A DNA stretch of 64,000 bases from Rutidosis leptorrhynchoides (taxonomy: Eukaryota; Streptophyta; Magnoliopsida; Asterales; Asteraceae): NCBI RefSeq assembly GCF_046630445.1, contig NC_092340.1, forward strand, positions 367,187,001 to 367,251,000, read 5' to 3'. The notes under the pieces were generated by a model, which was not told the DNA's origin, made no database searches, and worked only from the letters and a program-made list of their open reading frames with translations. A program made the position numbers and the translations under genes. Below are positions 11,970-24,949 of this stretch, piece after piece. How positions within the stretch are numbered: position 1 is the stretch's first letter; each line of letters opens with the position of its first letter.

Positions 11970-12010
11970 CTAGTTGTGTAACCCTCGCTTCGCGCCGGGA
12001 GTTCGGTTTT
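11970..12010 (-). mobile_element. Helitron-like 3' terminus
   Basis: On the minus strand a short imperfect GC hairpin (CTCCCGGCGCGAAGCGAGGG) is followed about 8 nt later by CTAG and a host T, the layout of a Helitron 3' end. The same end in better condition is at 39877. The 5' end was not located. Confidence 0.45.
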
Positions 12011-12406
12011 CAATGTATTTTATTGCGTTTAGTTTGTAAAATTATTTCGTGGCTAACGATGATGTCGTTGAAGCGCAACTCGAGTCGAACTAAAAGCTAT
12101 AACCCATCAAAGATTTAAATGTTATTTTAAATATCTCCACGTTTCGCTATGAAATTGTTGACTTTTAAAAATATAACGCAATTAAGTCGTTATTTTGTGA
12201 AGAAAAATATTAAGGAAACCAAAAAAGAAAAAAAAAAATGTTATAACGGGTAGAAAAAAATATAAAGGAAAAAAAAAGCTACAGTAAACGAACCCAAAAA
12301 AAATAAAAAATGCTACAGTACCGTTGCTACAGTGTTCCGTTGCTACAGTAAAAAGAAGAAACTACCCCTGATACTATTTTTTTTCCCTAATAGTTAATAT
12401 AGTAAT

Positions 12407-12865
<459 letters not shown>

Positions 12866-13158
12866 CGTTATCAGTACGAAGAGCTCCATATAATCAAGAT
12901 GATTCTTCTAGTTGCCCAACCACCACTACCACCTCTCAAGATTCCCGCCAGCCACCGTCCTCTGTCGCTGAAACCGTCGAAAGATCTTGAAACCTCCTAT
13001 GTGTTTTCTGATCAAGAATTTATCAGCTTGGGTTCTTCCACCACTGAGTTATACTCATCGGGTTACATCTCCTACATTTCTTCCTCTTCATCTTTCAATT
13101 CATTCATATCATAAATCATAAAAAAAAAATTATAACACACTCCATATTATATCATATT

Positions 13159-13196
<38 letters not shown>

Positions 13197-14413
13197 GATA
13201 AGATCATTTTATAAATGTTACGAGTTGATCTAACTCCCTCAGCTTATCCATAAACTGCGGATTGATTTAAACAACAAAATGGAACATATAAATTAATTAA
13301 CAATTAGTTTCGATTATTTCGCATGTATTAAAAAAAAAGGGGGAATACTGAATCAACAAAAAATAACAGACCTAAATTACCTTTTTTAACATTTTGTTGA
13401 TAAATTTGGAACTCGCTTAAGCGCCGCGGCTAACAAATTGATATAACAAAGTGCGATTGGACTTCAAGGTTTGATGTGAGAGTTTAATTTATATTTTTGA
13501 TTTTTGATGTGATTAAAATTCAATAATAAAAGGAAGAGACGTTAATGAAGAAGATGAAAATTTTAGTCAGATTGTAGTGACACAATGAAAATTTACAATA
13601 AGAATGATTAAATTAAATGATACGTAGGGATATAATATATAAAGATTTTTGAGCAAGTGGACAAATGAAGTAGTTATAATTTTGTCAAAATTTTAGGTGT
13701 GAAAGGTAGAAAAGTGGCATCATTAAATTGATTGAGTTAAAAAAAAGGGAAAGAAACAAACACATCGTTTCAATTGGTGAAAAGTAAAAAAAAAATGAAT
13801 CTTTTGAAAACCATGTAAACCCTTAGCAATCTTAGACTTAAATAATCTGAATTATCTAAGATGTCTAGATTTTTATGTGTACTCTTAATCTACTTAATAG
13901 TCTTAATTAATTTTGTTGTACTAAGTAGGAGTAGATATATTTTAATATCTTCTAGTGTGATCCACAACCTACAAACATTATGTTACTCCATTTAAAACAT
14001 AAAATCCTCCTTGTTAGATATACTAATATTCTAGTCTGAAAACTATAGATTTTTGATTGGCTATTACCTACATAACCATTTAACTATGGTGTCAAGATTA
14101 AAAACTAACTCTATATATATGTTTCAATGGACTGAAGTTTATATAGTTGAAAAATAAAGATCATATATGTTATTAAGTCTTATATAGTACTCCGTAACCG
14201 TTATTAAAAAAAATTTATGCAAATAATAGAGGTTAACTAATCCAACTAAAACTCCATCCAAATATATGCTTATTAGGTGTTATCATTTATGTACTGCGGA
14301 TTGTAACTTGTTTTCAGGTAATAAAATTTGATTATCTTGATGAAATATTTACTCATTATTTACTTATCTTATTTGAAGTTTTAGCATGAATCTTGCTGAA
14401 ATACAATATTAAT
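12866..14413 (+). other. Copia leader and gag region, decayed
   Basis: After the LTR comes CGTTATCAGTACGAAGAGC, a degenerate primer-binding region. An open stretch at 12899-13114 (Pro/Ser-rich) may be leader or gag remnant, but I see no Gag motif. A poly(A) run at 13160-13192 and AT-rich DNA fill the rest. Confidence 0.4.
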
Positions 14414-17400
14414 TAGATGATAGAGACCTATGTATTGCAGATAGTGATAACACACACTATAATCAAATCTAAGAAATATTTCATTAATTTGAAATTAACT
14501 GAAAGAATTATTAATACTATATCAGGTCCTGCGAACTTGATAAAAAGAAAGCCAAAATTCATGTTACCAAATGGTACAAATTTTCTGGTAAATAATGCTT
14601 TGTTTTCTCTCAAAATCAAAGAGAAATTGATTAAGTTTCTCTGATATATATCATAACGGATATGATTATCAGTAAATGATAACAGAAAATGAGAAATATT
14701 TATGCATCACCGACAAGAATCATGTGGTTGAAAAAACTACCAAGGCTTAGTCCTGGTTTACATTATACATATATAAATGTACCAGAAGCACATATGATGG
14801 AAAACACATATGATGATTATGAAAAGCACATATGATTAAAAGCGCATATGATAAAAAGCACATATGATGAAAAGCGCAGCGCATATGATGAAAAGCGCAT
14901 ATGATAAAAAGCGCATATGATGAAAAACGCATATGATTAAAAGCGCAGCGCATATGATTAAAAGCACATATGATGAAAAGTGCATATAATGAAAAGCACA
15001 GCGCATATGATTAAAAGTGCATATGATGAAAAGTGCATATGATGAAAAGCGCAGGCATATGATTAAAAGCGCATATGGTGAAAATGATATATGATGAAAA
15101 ACGCATATGGTGATTAATGAAAAAGCACATATGGTGATTAATGAAAAGCACATATGGTGATTAATGAAAAGAATATTGAGAAAGAATCACCAATGTTTCT
15201 TGAAAGAATTCAAGGTTATATATATGGACCAATTCATCCATCATGTGGACCATTTTGATATTTCATGGTTCTAATAGACGCAACTAGCGGATGGTCTCAT
15301 GTTTGTGTATTATCAAGCCGTAATATGACATTTGCAAAGTTTCTTGCACAAATAATTAAATTGAGAACACATTATTCTGATTACACCATTAAAAGGATGA
15401 GACTTGATAATGCTGGTGAGTTAACATCTCAAACATTTAATGATTATTATATGTCTACAGGGATTGTTGTCGAACATCCGGTTGCTCATGTGCATACACA
15501 AAATTGGTTTAGCTGAATCAATAGATAAACGCTTGCAGCTAATAAGTAGACAATTGATAATGAGTACAAAACTCTCAATATCTATATGGGGACATGTAAA
15601 TTTACATGATGCGACATTAATTCGCATTAAACCAAGTGCAAGTCACAAATATTCTCCATTACCAACTTAATTTTGGTCGAGACCAAATATTTTCCATCTT
15701 AGAACATTTTGTTGTGCAGTGTATTTTTAATTGCACCACCACAATAAATGGTTTCTCAAAGAAGGATTGAAATATATGTTGGATATGAAACATCTTCAAT
15801 CATAAGATATATTGAACCCATGACGGGTGATGTTTTTACATCACGTTTTGCTGATTGTCACTTTAATGAAACATTGTTCCCTATATTAGGGGGAGAAATG
15901 AAATATAAATAAAACGATGTTTCATGGTGTGAACATCAATTAAGGTATGTTGATCCTCACACAAAAGAATGCGAAAAGAAAGTTCAAATATGATGCATAT
16001 GCAAGAACTTGCAAATTAATTACTTTATGCATTTAAAGATACAAAAATAAGTGACTAAATCATATATACCAGCAGTAAATGCTTCAGCTAGAATTGAAAT
16101 TACAAAAGCTGGCAATAATGTCACTCATGAGTCTTTGCTACGGCAGAAACGTGGGAGACCAATTGGTTCCAATGATAAAAATCCTCGAAAAATAAAATCA
16201 GCTGATAATGAGATAAAAGAAAGTGTTCAAGAAGAGCCATAAATCAATATTCTTTCTGCAGAGGATATTGATAAATGTAAATACATAAATTGCGATAAAT
16301 TATGCAATATTATGGAACCGGAATGAAATGAAAAATCTTGATGAGATATTTTCATATAATATTACAATGACATCATAAATAAAGATGATGATCTAGAACC
16401 AAAATCTGTCATTGAATATCAAAATAGACATGATTGAGCTCAATGGAAAGGAGCAATAAGAGCTGAATTAAAATCGCTCAATAAAAGAAAAGTTTTTGGA
16501 TCAATCGTTATCACTTTTAAAGATGTGAAACATATGGGATACAAATAAATTTTTTATCCGAAAAAGAAATGTGCAAATGAAGTTACAAGGCAAAACTAGA
16601 CTTGTAACTCAAGATTTCCTACAAAGACCAGAAATGAATTATGAGAAAAACTTATCCTCCTGTAATGGATACAATTACTTATTAGATACTTAATCAATCT
16701 GGTAGTTACTTAAATGCATCTCATGGATGTTGTTACTACTTATCTGTATGGATCACTTGATAGTGATATACATGAATATACCTGAAGGGTTTAAGGTATC
16801 ATAAGCATCTAATGCAAAAACACAAGGAAATGTATTCCATTGAATCACAAAGATTTTTATATGGGTTGAAACAATCGGATCACATATGGTATACCCGGTT
16901 AAGTGATTACTTGATAAGAAAAAAGGGGTATACAAATAATCTTATTTGCACATGTGTTCTTATTAAGAAAACAATGTCCGGATATGTGATTGTAAGTTGT
17001 TTATGTCAATGATCATAACATCATATGAACAAATAAAGAGATCAGTATTGACTTGGATTGCAAATTGAGCATATGCCTAATGGTTTACTTGTACATCAAA
17101 CAACTTATACCGAAAAGATTTTAAAACATTTTTAAAGGCAAAACATTGGTTGTTAGATCACTCAATATTGACACTAATTCATTTTATTACTGTGAAGATC
17201 ATGAAGATCTTAACGGATCAGAAATTCCATATATTAGTGAAATTGGGACTCTTATATATCTTACAAATTATACAAGACCTAGAATTTCTTTTGCAGTTAA
17301 TTTGTTGGCAAGGTTCAGCTCTGCTCCTACCAAAAGATACTTGAATATGATCAAACACATATTTCGATACCTTCGAGGAACTACTGATTTAGGATTATTT

Positions 17401-17922
17401 TATTCTAACGAATCAAAACAAGATTTGATTGGTTATGCAGATGCAGGTTATTTATCTGATCCACATAAAGCTAAATCTCAAACTGGATATGTATTCCTAA
17501 ATGGAGGTACTGCAATATCATGGCGTTCTCAAAAACAAACACTTGTTGCTACATCATCAAATCATGCCGAAGTGATTGCATTACATGAAGCTACTCGGGA
17601 ATGTTTTTTGTTGAGATCAATGACACAACTCATTACTGATTCTTGTGGACTAGAACGCGATAAAAATCCAACAACTATCTATGAAGATAATGCAGCTTGT
17701 ATAGCACAGATGAAAGAAGGGTACATCAAAAGTGACCAAACAAAACACATACCTCATAGATTCTTCTCATACACTCAAAATTTCATTAAGGACAACCAGA
17801 TTGAAATGAGATATGTGCAATCCAGCAAAAACTCTGCTGATCTTTTCACGAAAGCACTTCCAACTGCTATTTTCAGAACACACGTTCATAACATTGGCAT
17901 GAGACATGTTCAAAAGATGTAA
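14414..17922 (+). pseudogene. Copia pol relic (protease, integrase, RT, RNase H)
   Basis: Protease: CIADSDNTHT at ~14436, where the usual D-S/T-G active site reads D-S-D. Integrase core: MVLIDATSGWSHVCVLSSRN and MRLDNAGELTS, with HPVAHVHTQN, then a frameshift near 15510. RT: FLYGLKQSDHIWYTRLSDYL at ~16854, stops on both sides. RNase H: 17146-17922, still open for 258 codons, with YADAGYLSD, SNHAEVIALHEATRE and YEDNAACIAQM carrying the acidic catalytic residues. The protein copied and integrated the element; it is non-functional now because of the frame breaks. Confidence 0.85.
14780..15175. repeat. Minisatellite inside Copia pol
   Basis: About 20 variable units of 16-22 bp built on CATATGATGAAAAGCG, some with an extra GCAGC, between the protease and integrase relics. 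It seems to be an in-place expansion of a coding segment, as the units stop where the integrase frame resumes. Confidence 0.8.
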
Positions 17923-18082
17923 CAGCTGAAGCGATGTCTACTTGAGGGGGAGTCAACTCCATGCTGCACTCTTTTTCCCTTAGCTAAAGTTTTTCCCACT
18001 GGGTTTTCTTTAGCAAGGTTTTTAACTAGGCAGTAATTTATAGTTGATCTTCAACAAAATAAAATTGCTATCCAAGAGGGAG

Positions 18083-18085
18083 TGT

Positions 18086-18122
<37 letters not shown>

Positions 18123-18371
18123 TAGATATGGATAATCAATTTTGGTGTATACATATAGTCAATTTTGATACATAAAGTATGTATTTTTATATTGAAATTT
18201 TAGACTATAAATACTTATGAATGCAAGCATTAAATTTGCACCATTTCTCACACTTACAAAGTATTTCTTTTTTTCTCTCTATTATCATCTACTTTCTTAC
18301 ACTTCATTATTAGTATTCTTAATTAAGAATCAAATCACTAAAGTTAGTTATAAGCCTACTGAATTATAACA
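18083..18371 (+). repeat. Copia 3' LTR, adjacent to B3 gene
   Basis: 289 bp, TGTTATAATAATAA...ATTATAACA. Contains TATAAATA at 18206-18213 followed by a C/T-rich initiator region. The LTR ends 83 bp before the ATG of the B3 gene. Confidence 0.85.
18206..18213 (+). promoter_or_regulatory. TATA box in Copia 3' LTR
   Basis: TATAAATA, 249 bp before the ATG at 18455, in the same orientation as the B3 gene. The LTR promoter would transcribe directly into it. Whether it is used is not shown by sequence. Confidence 0.5.
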
Positions 18372-18454
18372 TAATAAAACAACTGATACCTAATTATAAC
18401 ATAATAATCTTTTTTAGGGCTTGAAGCAATTCACAAATTCCCAATTTTTCTGCG

Positions 18455-19056
18455 ATGGCTTCTCTTCCACTTCCTTCATTCTTCAAAGCTTTACTACTCC
18501 CTTCTGACCCTCATCTGGTACTCATCTTCTTCACATGCATTTCTTATTTATCTGTTTTATTTTAATACTAAATAACACTTGTTCATAAAACTATTGAATT
18601 TTGCAGCCATTGCCAATTGAATTTGTGAACAAGCATTTGGGCAACAAAATTCCCAAAGACCCAATAATCCGATTTTCAAATGGAAGCTATTTATGGAAAT
18701 TAAAGATTATAAAAATTGGTGATGATTATTGTTTTACACATGGATGGAGTAATGTTGTTGAAGAAATCAAATTAGGTTTTGGGGATATACTGCTATTTAG
18801 TCTTGTTGATACATCCACTTTTGATTTGTCGATTTATAACCCAACAGGTTGTCAAAAAGCTTTACCCCCTAGAATTAAGGTTGAAGATAATGTTGTTAGT
18901 GTTAGTGTTAGTGTTGTTGTTAATAATAGTTGCAATGTTGTTGATGATGATGTAATTGACCATGAAGATGTTGATGATTACGAAGAAGAAGAAGATTATG
19001 AGAATGAGAGAGAAGATGAAGATGAAGATGAAGATGAAGATGAAGATGAAGATGAA

Positions 19057-19103
<47 letters not shown>

Positions 19104-20441
19104 CGACGACGATGGTGGTGTTCATATTGATGGTGATGATGGTGATCCTTTTTTTATTTCAACCATCTCAAGAGCCCATAAAAGTACATTGGTAAGATAT
19201 ATACTTACCACTATGATTTATAACATTATTTTATCTCTATTTGATCATTTTATTGCCTGATCAACTCAACAACTTGTAGGGGAGTTCTTAGAGTGCACCC
19301 AAACACTTGAGAAATCATAACCTAATTTTGGACTCTTGAGCTAATTTTGTCTCATGAAGATCAGCATGAGCTAGATTAATGCATATTTAATATTTTTATT
19401 TTAATAAAGTCTTGATCCACTATGATACATTATTATTTACCACAGCCTGACTTTTTAAAGTCAACTTGCAGCCTTTAATCTTCATTCTTCAAAACATTCT
19501 GCAATTCACAACAACCTAAATCATGAATATGTGCACTGTAGACCTTTTTTTTTTTTTTTTGTTTTTTTTTGGGAAAAGATAAGCTGAAAGTTGACCACAG
19601 TCCACAGGAAGTCATTTGGATCCGGTTTGGAAACTTTAATTTTCAACCCAACATTAGGAATTCTGATCTTAGTGTTCTGCAAACAACCTTAAACATAAAT
19701 ATTCAATGACATAATATATCCTTTTAAAAGTCAAACTGCAGCCTTGAACCTTCAAACACAGATTTGGACTAATCGACTTCAACACAACTAATATTTTAGA
19801 AAATCTGAAATTGCCATAAAATCTTGAAGAACTTTTTCATTCCAACCTTAAAAAACACGTTCAAGACATATTACTCTAATAACAATGCTGCAAAGCCTGC
19901 AAAATAATGACAAAGTTATTTTACTGAGTGAAGTCTCAAGACTAAGCCGTACAGATGTGTTTAAGTGTACCACTTATAAACCTATCAATATAAATACAAC
20001 AAACATATATATTTTTACTTTTTTGATTTGCCTCAAAATAATGACAAAATCATTTTGTTTGTTGGTTTCATTAGCGGCTTCCGACGGAATTTGTGGGGCT
20101 GGCCGAACTCGATGCTAAAACAAACATAGTGGTGAAAATTGTTGGCGGACAAGAGTGGCCATTGCAATTGCGGTCGGAAAATTTGAACGGGTCAAAAAGA
20201 TACTATCTTTCAGGAGGGTGGTCTGAGTTCAGGCAAAGTAATGAACTATCGGAAGGAGATGAAGGCATTTTCAAATTCATTAAAACTGAAGGTAAGTTAT
20301 GTCTAGTCAAAGTCACCAAGAAAAAAAGATCATCCATGAAAAGTGAAGATAATAAGCAAGGTTATGAGGTGGATATGAAAAGTGAATATGACCTAATGGA
20401 TGATGATGACAATGTTGACAATGATGATGATAATGTTGACA

Positions 20442-20474
<33 letters not shown>

Positions 20475-21705
20475 GTGATATTGACGGTGAAGATGAAGGT
20501 GATGGTGGTGGTGAGGATGGTGATCTTTTCTTTACGGTTGTCATCACTGCACTCGGAATCTTGGTAAGAATTGGTCAACCCAAATCCAACCCAATTTAAT
20601 AAACGTGTTGAGTATTTCAACTTCAAACCTCAGTAATCCGTTTTTTTGTACGATCAAACGGGTTTCAGAAGTAATAGCTAATTATTACGAACCATAAAAA
20701 TGATCATAAATTTCCAAAAATGAGCTAATACCTACCTACTACTATTTAGAGTCAATAACAAAACTTCATTTGTTCATCTTGTAACAAAACATTATTAAAT
20801 TAATTAAAACATTTCCGCGTGTTGGTATTATCAGCGGCTTCCTGAGGAGTTTGGGCGTTTGCCCGAAGTGAAAAATGGAAAAAGCATGACAGTGAAGAAT
20901 CTTAACGGAAAAGAGCAAGAATTGGGCTTGTGGTTGGATAAAGCTTTTAGATATAAGAAGACGAAACATTACGCTTTGTCTACGGGTTGGAATCGTTTTA
21001 AAAGAAAGAGTAAATTGAGGTGCGGGGATGAATGTGTGTTCAAGTACATAAGAAGTGAAGGTAAGTTAAGTCTTACAAAGGTCATCAAGAAAAATAGTTT
21101 GGATCTGGAAACAACTGAAGATCAAAGTGATGAAGATGAAAGTGATGAAGAAGATGATGGTAATCCTTCCGTTAAGTTCACTGTCACCACACCCTATTGT
21201 TGGGTAAGATAAAAAATGAATTTACTATTGTAAAAACTTTCTTATTATAAAAAGGACTATAATATAATGTAACGTTTAAGATGTGCCCTTATAATGTAAT
21301 GTTTCTGGATATTTTTATTGTTAATAGTGGATTCCAAAGAAGTTTATGGGGTTACCAGGTATAGAAGCTGGAAGAAGCATAACGGTGAAGGATCTTGATG
21401 GAAACGAGCATCCATTTTGCTTACGGTTGGATCGGAATACCCGTAAAAGGTACCGTGTGTCGGCTGGATGGGGTCAATTCATACGAAGTAGTAATAAGTT
21501 ATCACGAGGAGATAAATGTGTAATCACGTTTATCAGAAATGAAGGTAAATTTTGTCTAACAAAATACACCAACAAAAAAAGGCATCATCATGAAGTTGGG
21601 AAGAGAAGGAGAGGGAGGTCATCACATGAACATGAAAGTGGTCGTGCTGATGTGGCAGCAGTGAAAAGACCACGTAGTAGGCCAGCCAATCGAAGGCTAT
21701 CATAG
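18455..21705 (+). CDS. B3-domain (REM-type) protein with four B3 domains
   Basis: Five exons: 18455-18517, 18607-19191, 20075-20563, 20835-21203, 21328-21705, all with GT-AG introns in phase 0, giving 627 residues. It should be a nuclear DNA-binding protein of the plant B3 superfamily, REM branch. B3-1 spans residues ~8-110 (exons 1-2; PLPIEFVNKHLG, FTHGWSNVVEEIKLGFGDIL). B3-2 (~217-305), B3-3 (~380-470) and B3-4 (~503-590) each start an exon with [R/W]-[L/I]-P and contain the Y-x-[L/V]-S-x-G-W...GD pattern (YYLSGGWSEF, YALSTGWNRF, YRVSAGWGQF). Acidic low-complexity linkers follow B3-1 (residues ~133-202, a long Asp run), B3-2 and B3-3. The C-terminus is basic (KKRHHH, KRRRGR, KRPRSRP), a likely nuclear signal. 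The ATG is the first in frame with clean splicing; it begins MASLPLPSFFKALL, typical of REM proteins. Target genes cannot be read from sequence. Confidence 0.85.
19192..20074 (+). other. Intron 2 of the B3 gene
   Basis: 883 bp between GTAAGATATA and TTTCATTAG. AT-rich with a T-run at 19541-19571. No gene or transposon seen. Confidence 0.75.
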
Positions 21706-22801
21706 AAAAGATCTGGTGTTGTTTTTTATGACAACTGTTAATGGACTAACTTGGACGGCAACTTCTTTTTTTGGCTGTGGGTTTATTGTAAAGTGTTTTG
21801 ATACATGTGTTTAGGCAAGGTAGGTGTCAAACTCTTAACATGCTTGTTTTGTGTATATGAATGAATGCTGCAAGATTACTAATTTTTGTTTACTGCGTTT
21901 GTTCGTAGATTGCAAGTCATGTGTTACTGTTCAGTTTTCCCACTGCAAATTATATTGGTATGGATATGGATATGGATGGATATGATAACGTGTGATTGGA
22001 ACTCTAGATGCAACTGTACAGAAATGTGGCTCGGTCGAGGTAGAAAACTAGATTAAACCATAACATAAGGAAAAGAACAATACATAATAACATTAAGAAC
22101 ACAAGTTCACCATGGGAAAAATGAACTTTTCAGCTATGTCACATTGTGAAACGCAACTTTTTAGTATACTGACCATGACCAGTGTGGACCATATGAGTGG
22201 ATTATATTTATATTTATAAATTATTTATATTTATATTTATATATATGTATCAATTTTAAAAAAGAATGTGAAATGTCCATAGTCGTCTGCATTGAAACTT
22301 AATAGCATACAAAGATCTTTTGATATATGTTAATTTAAGGGTTAAAGTTACAAATAAGTTATATACTCGTTTTGTTCTAATGTAGGTTATATACATTCAA
22401 AACAATACCATTGTAGGTCATAAACTTTAAAAATGTGTGTTAATGTAAATAAAATGTCACCGATTACCTGTTAGACCGATAAACTAATTATGGGTATATT
22501 TGACAAGGAGCTTTTTAGAATTTTAAAAGCTTCTAGCTTTTAGGAAAAAGCTCTCATTTAATAAATAGCTTCGTTTGGTAAACATAGCTTAAAGCTTTTA
22601 TAGATATTGAAAAAGCTCCTATAAGCTATTTATTGAAACGCTTTAAGGATTAGCGTTTAAGAATGTTCACTAGTTTTTTGTTTTTAATTTACCTAAATAA
22701 CCTCTCAAGTGTCAATATATTGTAAGTGCTCACGTAAATCCAACGGACTTCTATTTTTTTTAGTAGAGATACACGAAGTATCAATTTTAAATATACATCA
22801 A
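21706..22801. other. 3' flank of B3 gene; no further gene
   Basis: The 3' UTR probably reaches ~21900. A segment at 22490-22640 with repeated AGCTTTTA/AAAAGCT motifs looks like a small MITE remnant. Otherwise nothing supported. Confidence 0.45.
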
Positions 22802-22850
22802 CTAGATTTTTGAGCCCGTGCGTTGCACGGGTGTGTAAAAAACCGTGCAA
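22802..22850 (-). mobile_element. Helitron-like 3' terminus
   Basis: On the minus strand a perfect hairpin CCCGTGCAACGCACGGG is followed 9 nt later by CTAG (22802-22805) and a T. This hairpin-CTRR-T layout defines Helitron 3' ends. Downstream at 22925-23090 a ~43-bp unit beginning GAGCCCGTGGTGTTGACAAA is repeated about four times. Confidence 0.55.
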
Positions 22851-22924
22851 AAAATGTAAATTGCAGTTCATATTGGTATGTAAATATCGATACTAAAATA
22901 ATAAGAAAAGTATAAGAATTATTT

Positions 22925-23090
22925 AAGAGCCCAGCCCGTGTTGTTGACAAATTTTAAAAATTTGAGTTTAAGAGCCCGTGGTGTTGACAAATTTTAAAAG
23001 TTCTTTTGAGTTTAAGAGCTCGTGGTGTTGTCAAATATTAACAGTTCTTTTGAGTTTAAGAGCCCGTGGTGTTGACAAATTTTAAAAGTG
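22925..23090. repeat. ~43-bp tandem repeat inside Helitron-like DNA
   Basis: Four imperfect units starting (A)GAGCCCGTGGTGTTGACAAA. The first 9 bases copy the left arm of the terminal hairpin at 22815. Confidence 0.7.
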
Positions 23091-23938
23091 GTTTTAAGTG
23101 GTGTTACTAACTTAATGTCTACAATTTTTTTCTCACCATTAATATCTTTTTAATTGTATATAAATCATGTATATACTAATATGAGTACATTATAAATTTG
23201 TAATGGAACGTAACGTTAGCAAAGTCTAAGTTATATTATTTCAGAATTATTATATACGATTATTTTTTGAATAAACGTGAAACCTGCGAGTCTAATTTAA
23301 GAAAAGTTGTTAGTCATTTCAGCAAAATAATGGTACTCGGGGAGTCGTCATGTATAATTAATATTATAATAGTTATATTTGCGTGTTCATAAATAATTTA
23401 AGGACTTAAACTGTAAATTCAAATCACTTCCATATTTGTTGCTAAAAGGAAATGCTCTGTGGTAGTGCATAGTAGCTCCGTGTCGAATACAATTTATTGC
23501 GTTTAGTTCGTAAAATTATTTCGAGTTGAACGGTAATGGCGGTAAAATCTAACTTGCAGCGAACAGAAAGATAAATTCGTTAAAAAGTTTTAGTGGGTTT
23601 TTTATTTAGTAATAGAATCTTGTAATATAAAAAATATTTTCCATTATATCTTATCTCTCAAACCCACACCGACCAACTTAACTTGATATCTAATTCACGT
23701 CGACCCATGTTTATAACCACCTTTTTATATTGGTATTCTTTTTATTTATTTAGTAGACCAAAAAATTGTACTCCGTAATTAATTTGCCATTAATTAATTT
23801 GTAATTAATTTAATAATATATATATATATACAAACATCCTAAAATAACTTTCAACCACAATTCACAAAAAACTTTTGGTTTATATATATGTATATATATA
23901 TATATATATCGATGTACTTTCTTAATATAGAGATTATA

Positions 23939-23943
23939 ATACG

Positions 23944-24008
<65 letters not shown>
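23939..24008. repeat. (TA)n microsatellite
   Basis: About 30 TA units, ending immediately before the Helitron-like end at 24014. Confidence 0.9.
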
Positions 24009-24013
<5 letters not shown>

Positions 24014-24014
<1 letters not shown>

Positions 24015-24060
24015 TAGGTTTTAGAGCCCGTGCATTGCACGGGTGTGTAAAAGACCGTGC
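24014..24060 (-). mobile_element. Helitron-like 3' terminus, second copy
   Basis: Minus-strand hairpin CCCGTGCAATGCACGGG, then ~10 nt, then CTAG (24014-24017) and T. Degenerate copies of the same hairpin (GCCCGTGCATTACACGG, GCTCGTGCGTTGCACGG) occur at ~24183 and ~24255, suggesting nested or tandem ends. Confidence 0.55.
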
Positions 24061-24339
24061 AAAATCAATTAAGTTTATCAAATAATTACGGAGTATTTTT
24101 TAGAGCTAATATTTTTAATAAAATGATAATAATTGATAAAATTACTAAATTGCTAATACTTTATAAAATAGTTAGTGTATGGAGCCCGTGCATTACACGG
24201 TAATTAAAAAATAGTTAAAAATCACTTTGCAATTTTACTGTAATAGATTTTAGAGCTCGTGCGTTGCACGGTGGATAAAATAATTATGCAAAATGAATTG
24301 GTTTTGTTTAAATAATTATTCGTTTAAGTTTAAGAGTCC

Positions 24340-24364
24340 GTGGTATTATATATATATATATGTA

Positions 24365-24434
<70 letters not shown>
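24340..24434. repeat. (TA)n microsatellite
   Basis: Nearly pure TA with two TATG interruptions. Confidence 0.9.
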
Positions 24435-24436
<2 letters not shown>

Positions 24437-24837
24437 AGCGCGATCCATGGCTAAGCTTAAAACGAGTACAAACTGGATAAGCAAATGTGAACCACAAAAT
24501 ATCATAAAACCTCATTCACCTATAAAAAAACGCGGAGGGGCAACATGGTTATTTTACAATTTATCAAATAACAAAAGAAGCAACAGATACTGTAACTTAC
24601 ATACTGAAGAACGTATTAGGGTTTTTAACTGATGAATCTTTTCTTTGGATTTCTTCCTCTCAAAACCAAATCAAACAACAATATGAATCTCTTCTTCATC
24701 TTCTTAATCTCTTCTTCAGCTCTTCTCTCTCACTCGAATTCAACAAACAATGGCTATTTTGATGAATCTTCAATAACAATGGCGAATTTCCGATGAATAT
24801 TCGATTTACAAGGTTTTCTCTTTAATTTGTTGTTACC

Positions 24838-24949
<112 letters not shown>

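Noticed and set aside
14780..15175. Regular repeats that superficially resemble a CRISPR array
   Set aside because: Units are contiguous without unique spacers, in a plant retrotransposon.
18862..20626. Minus-strand Ile- or Ser-rich ORFs over the B3 gene
   Set aside because: Antisense of GAT/GAA repeats in the B3 exons.
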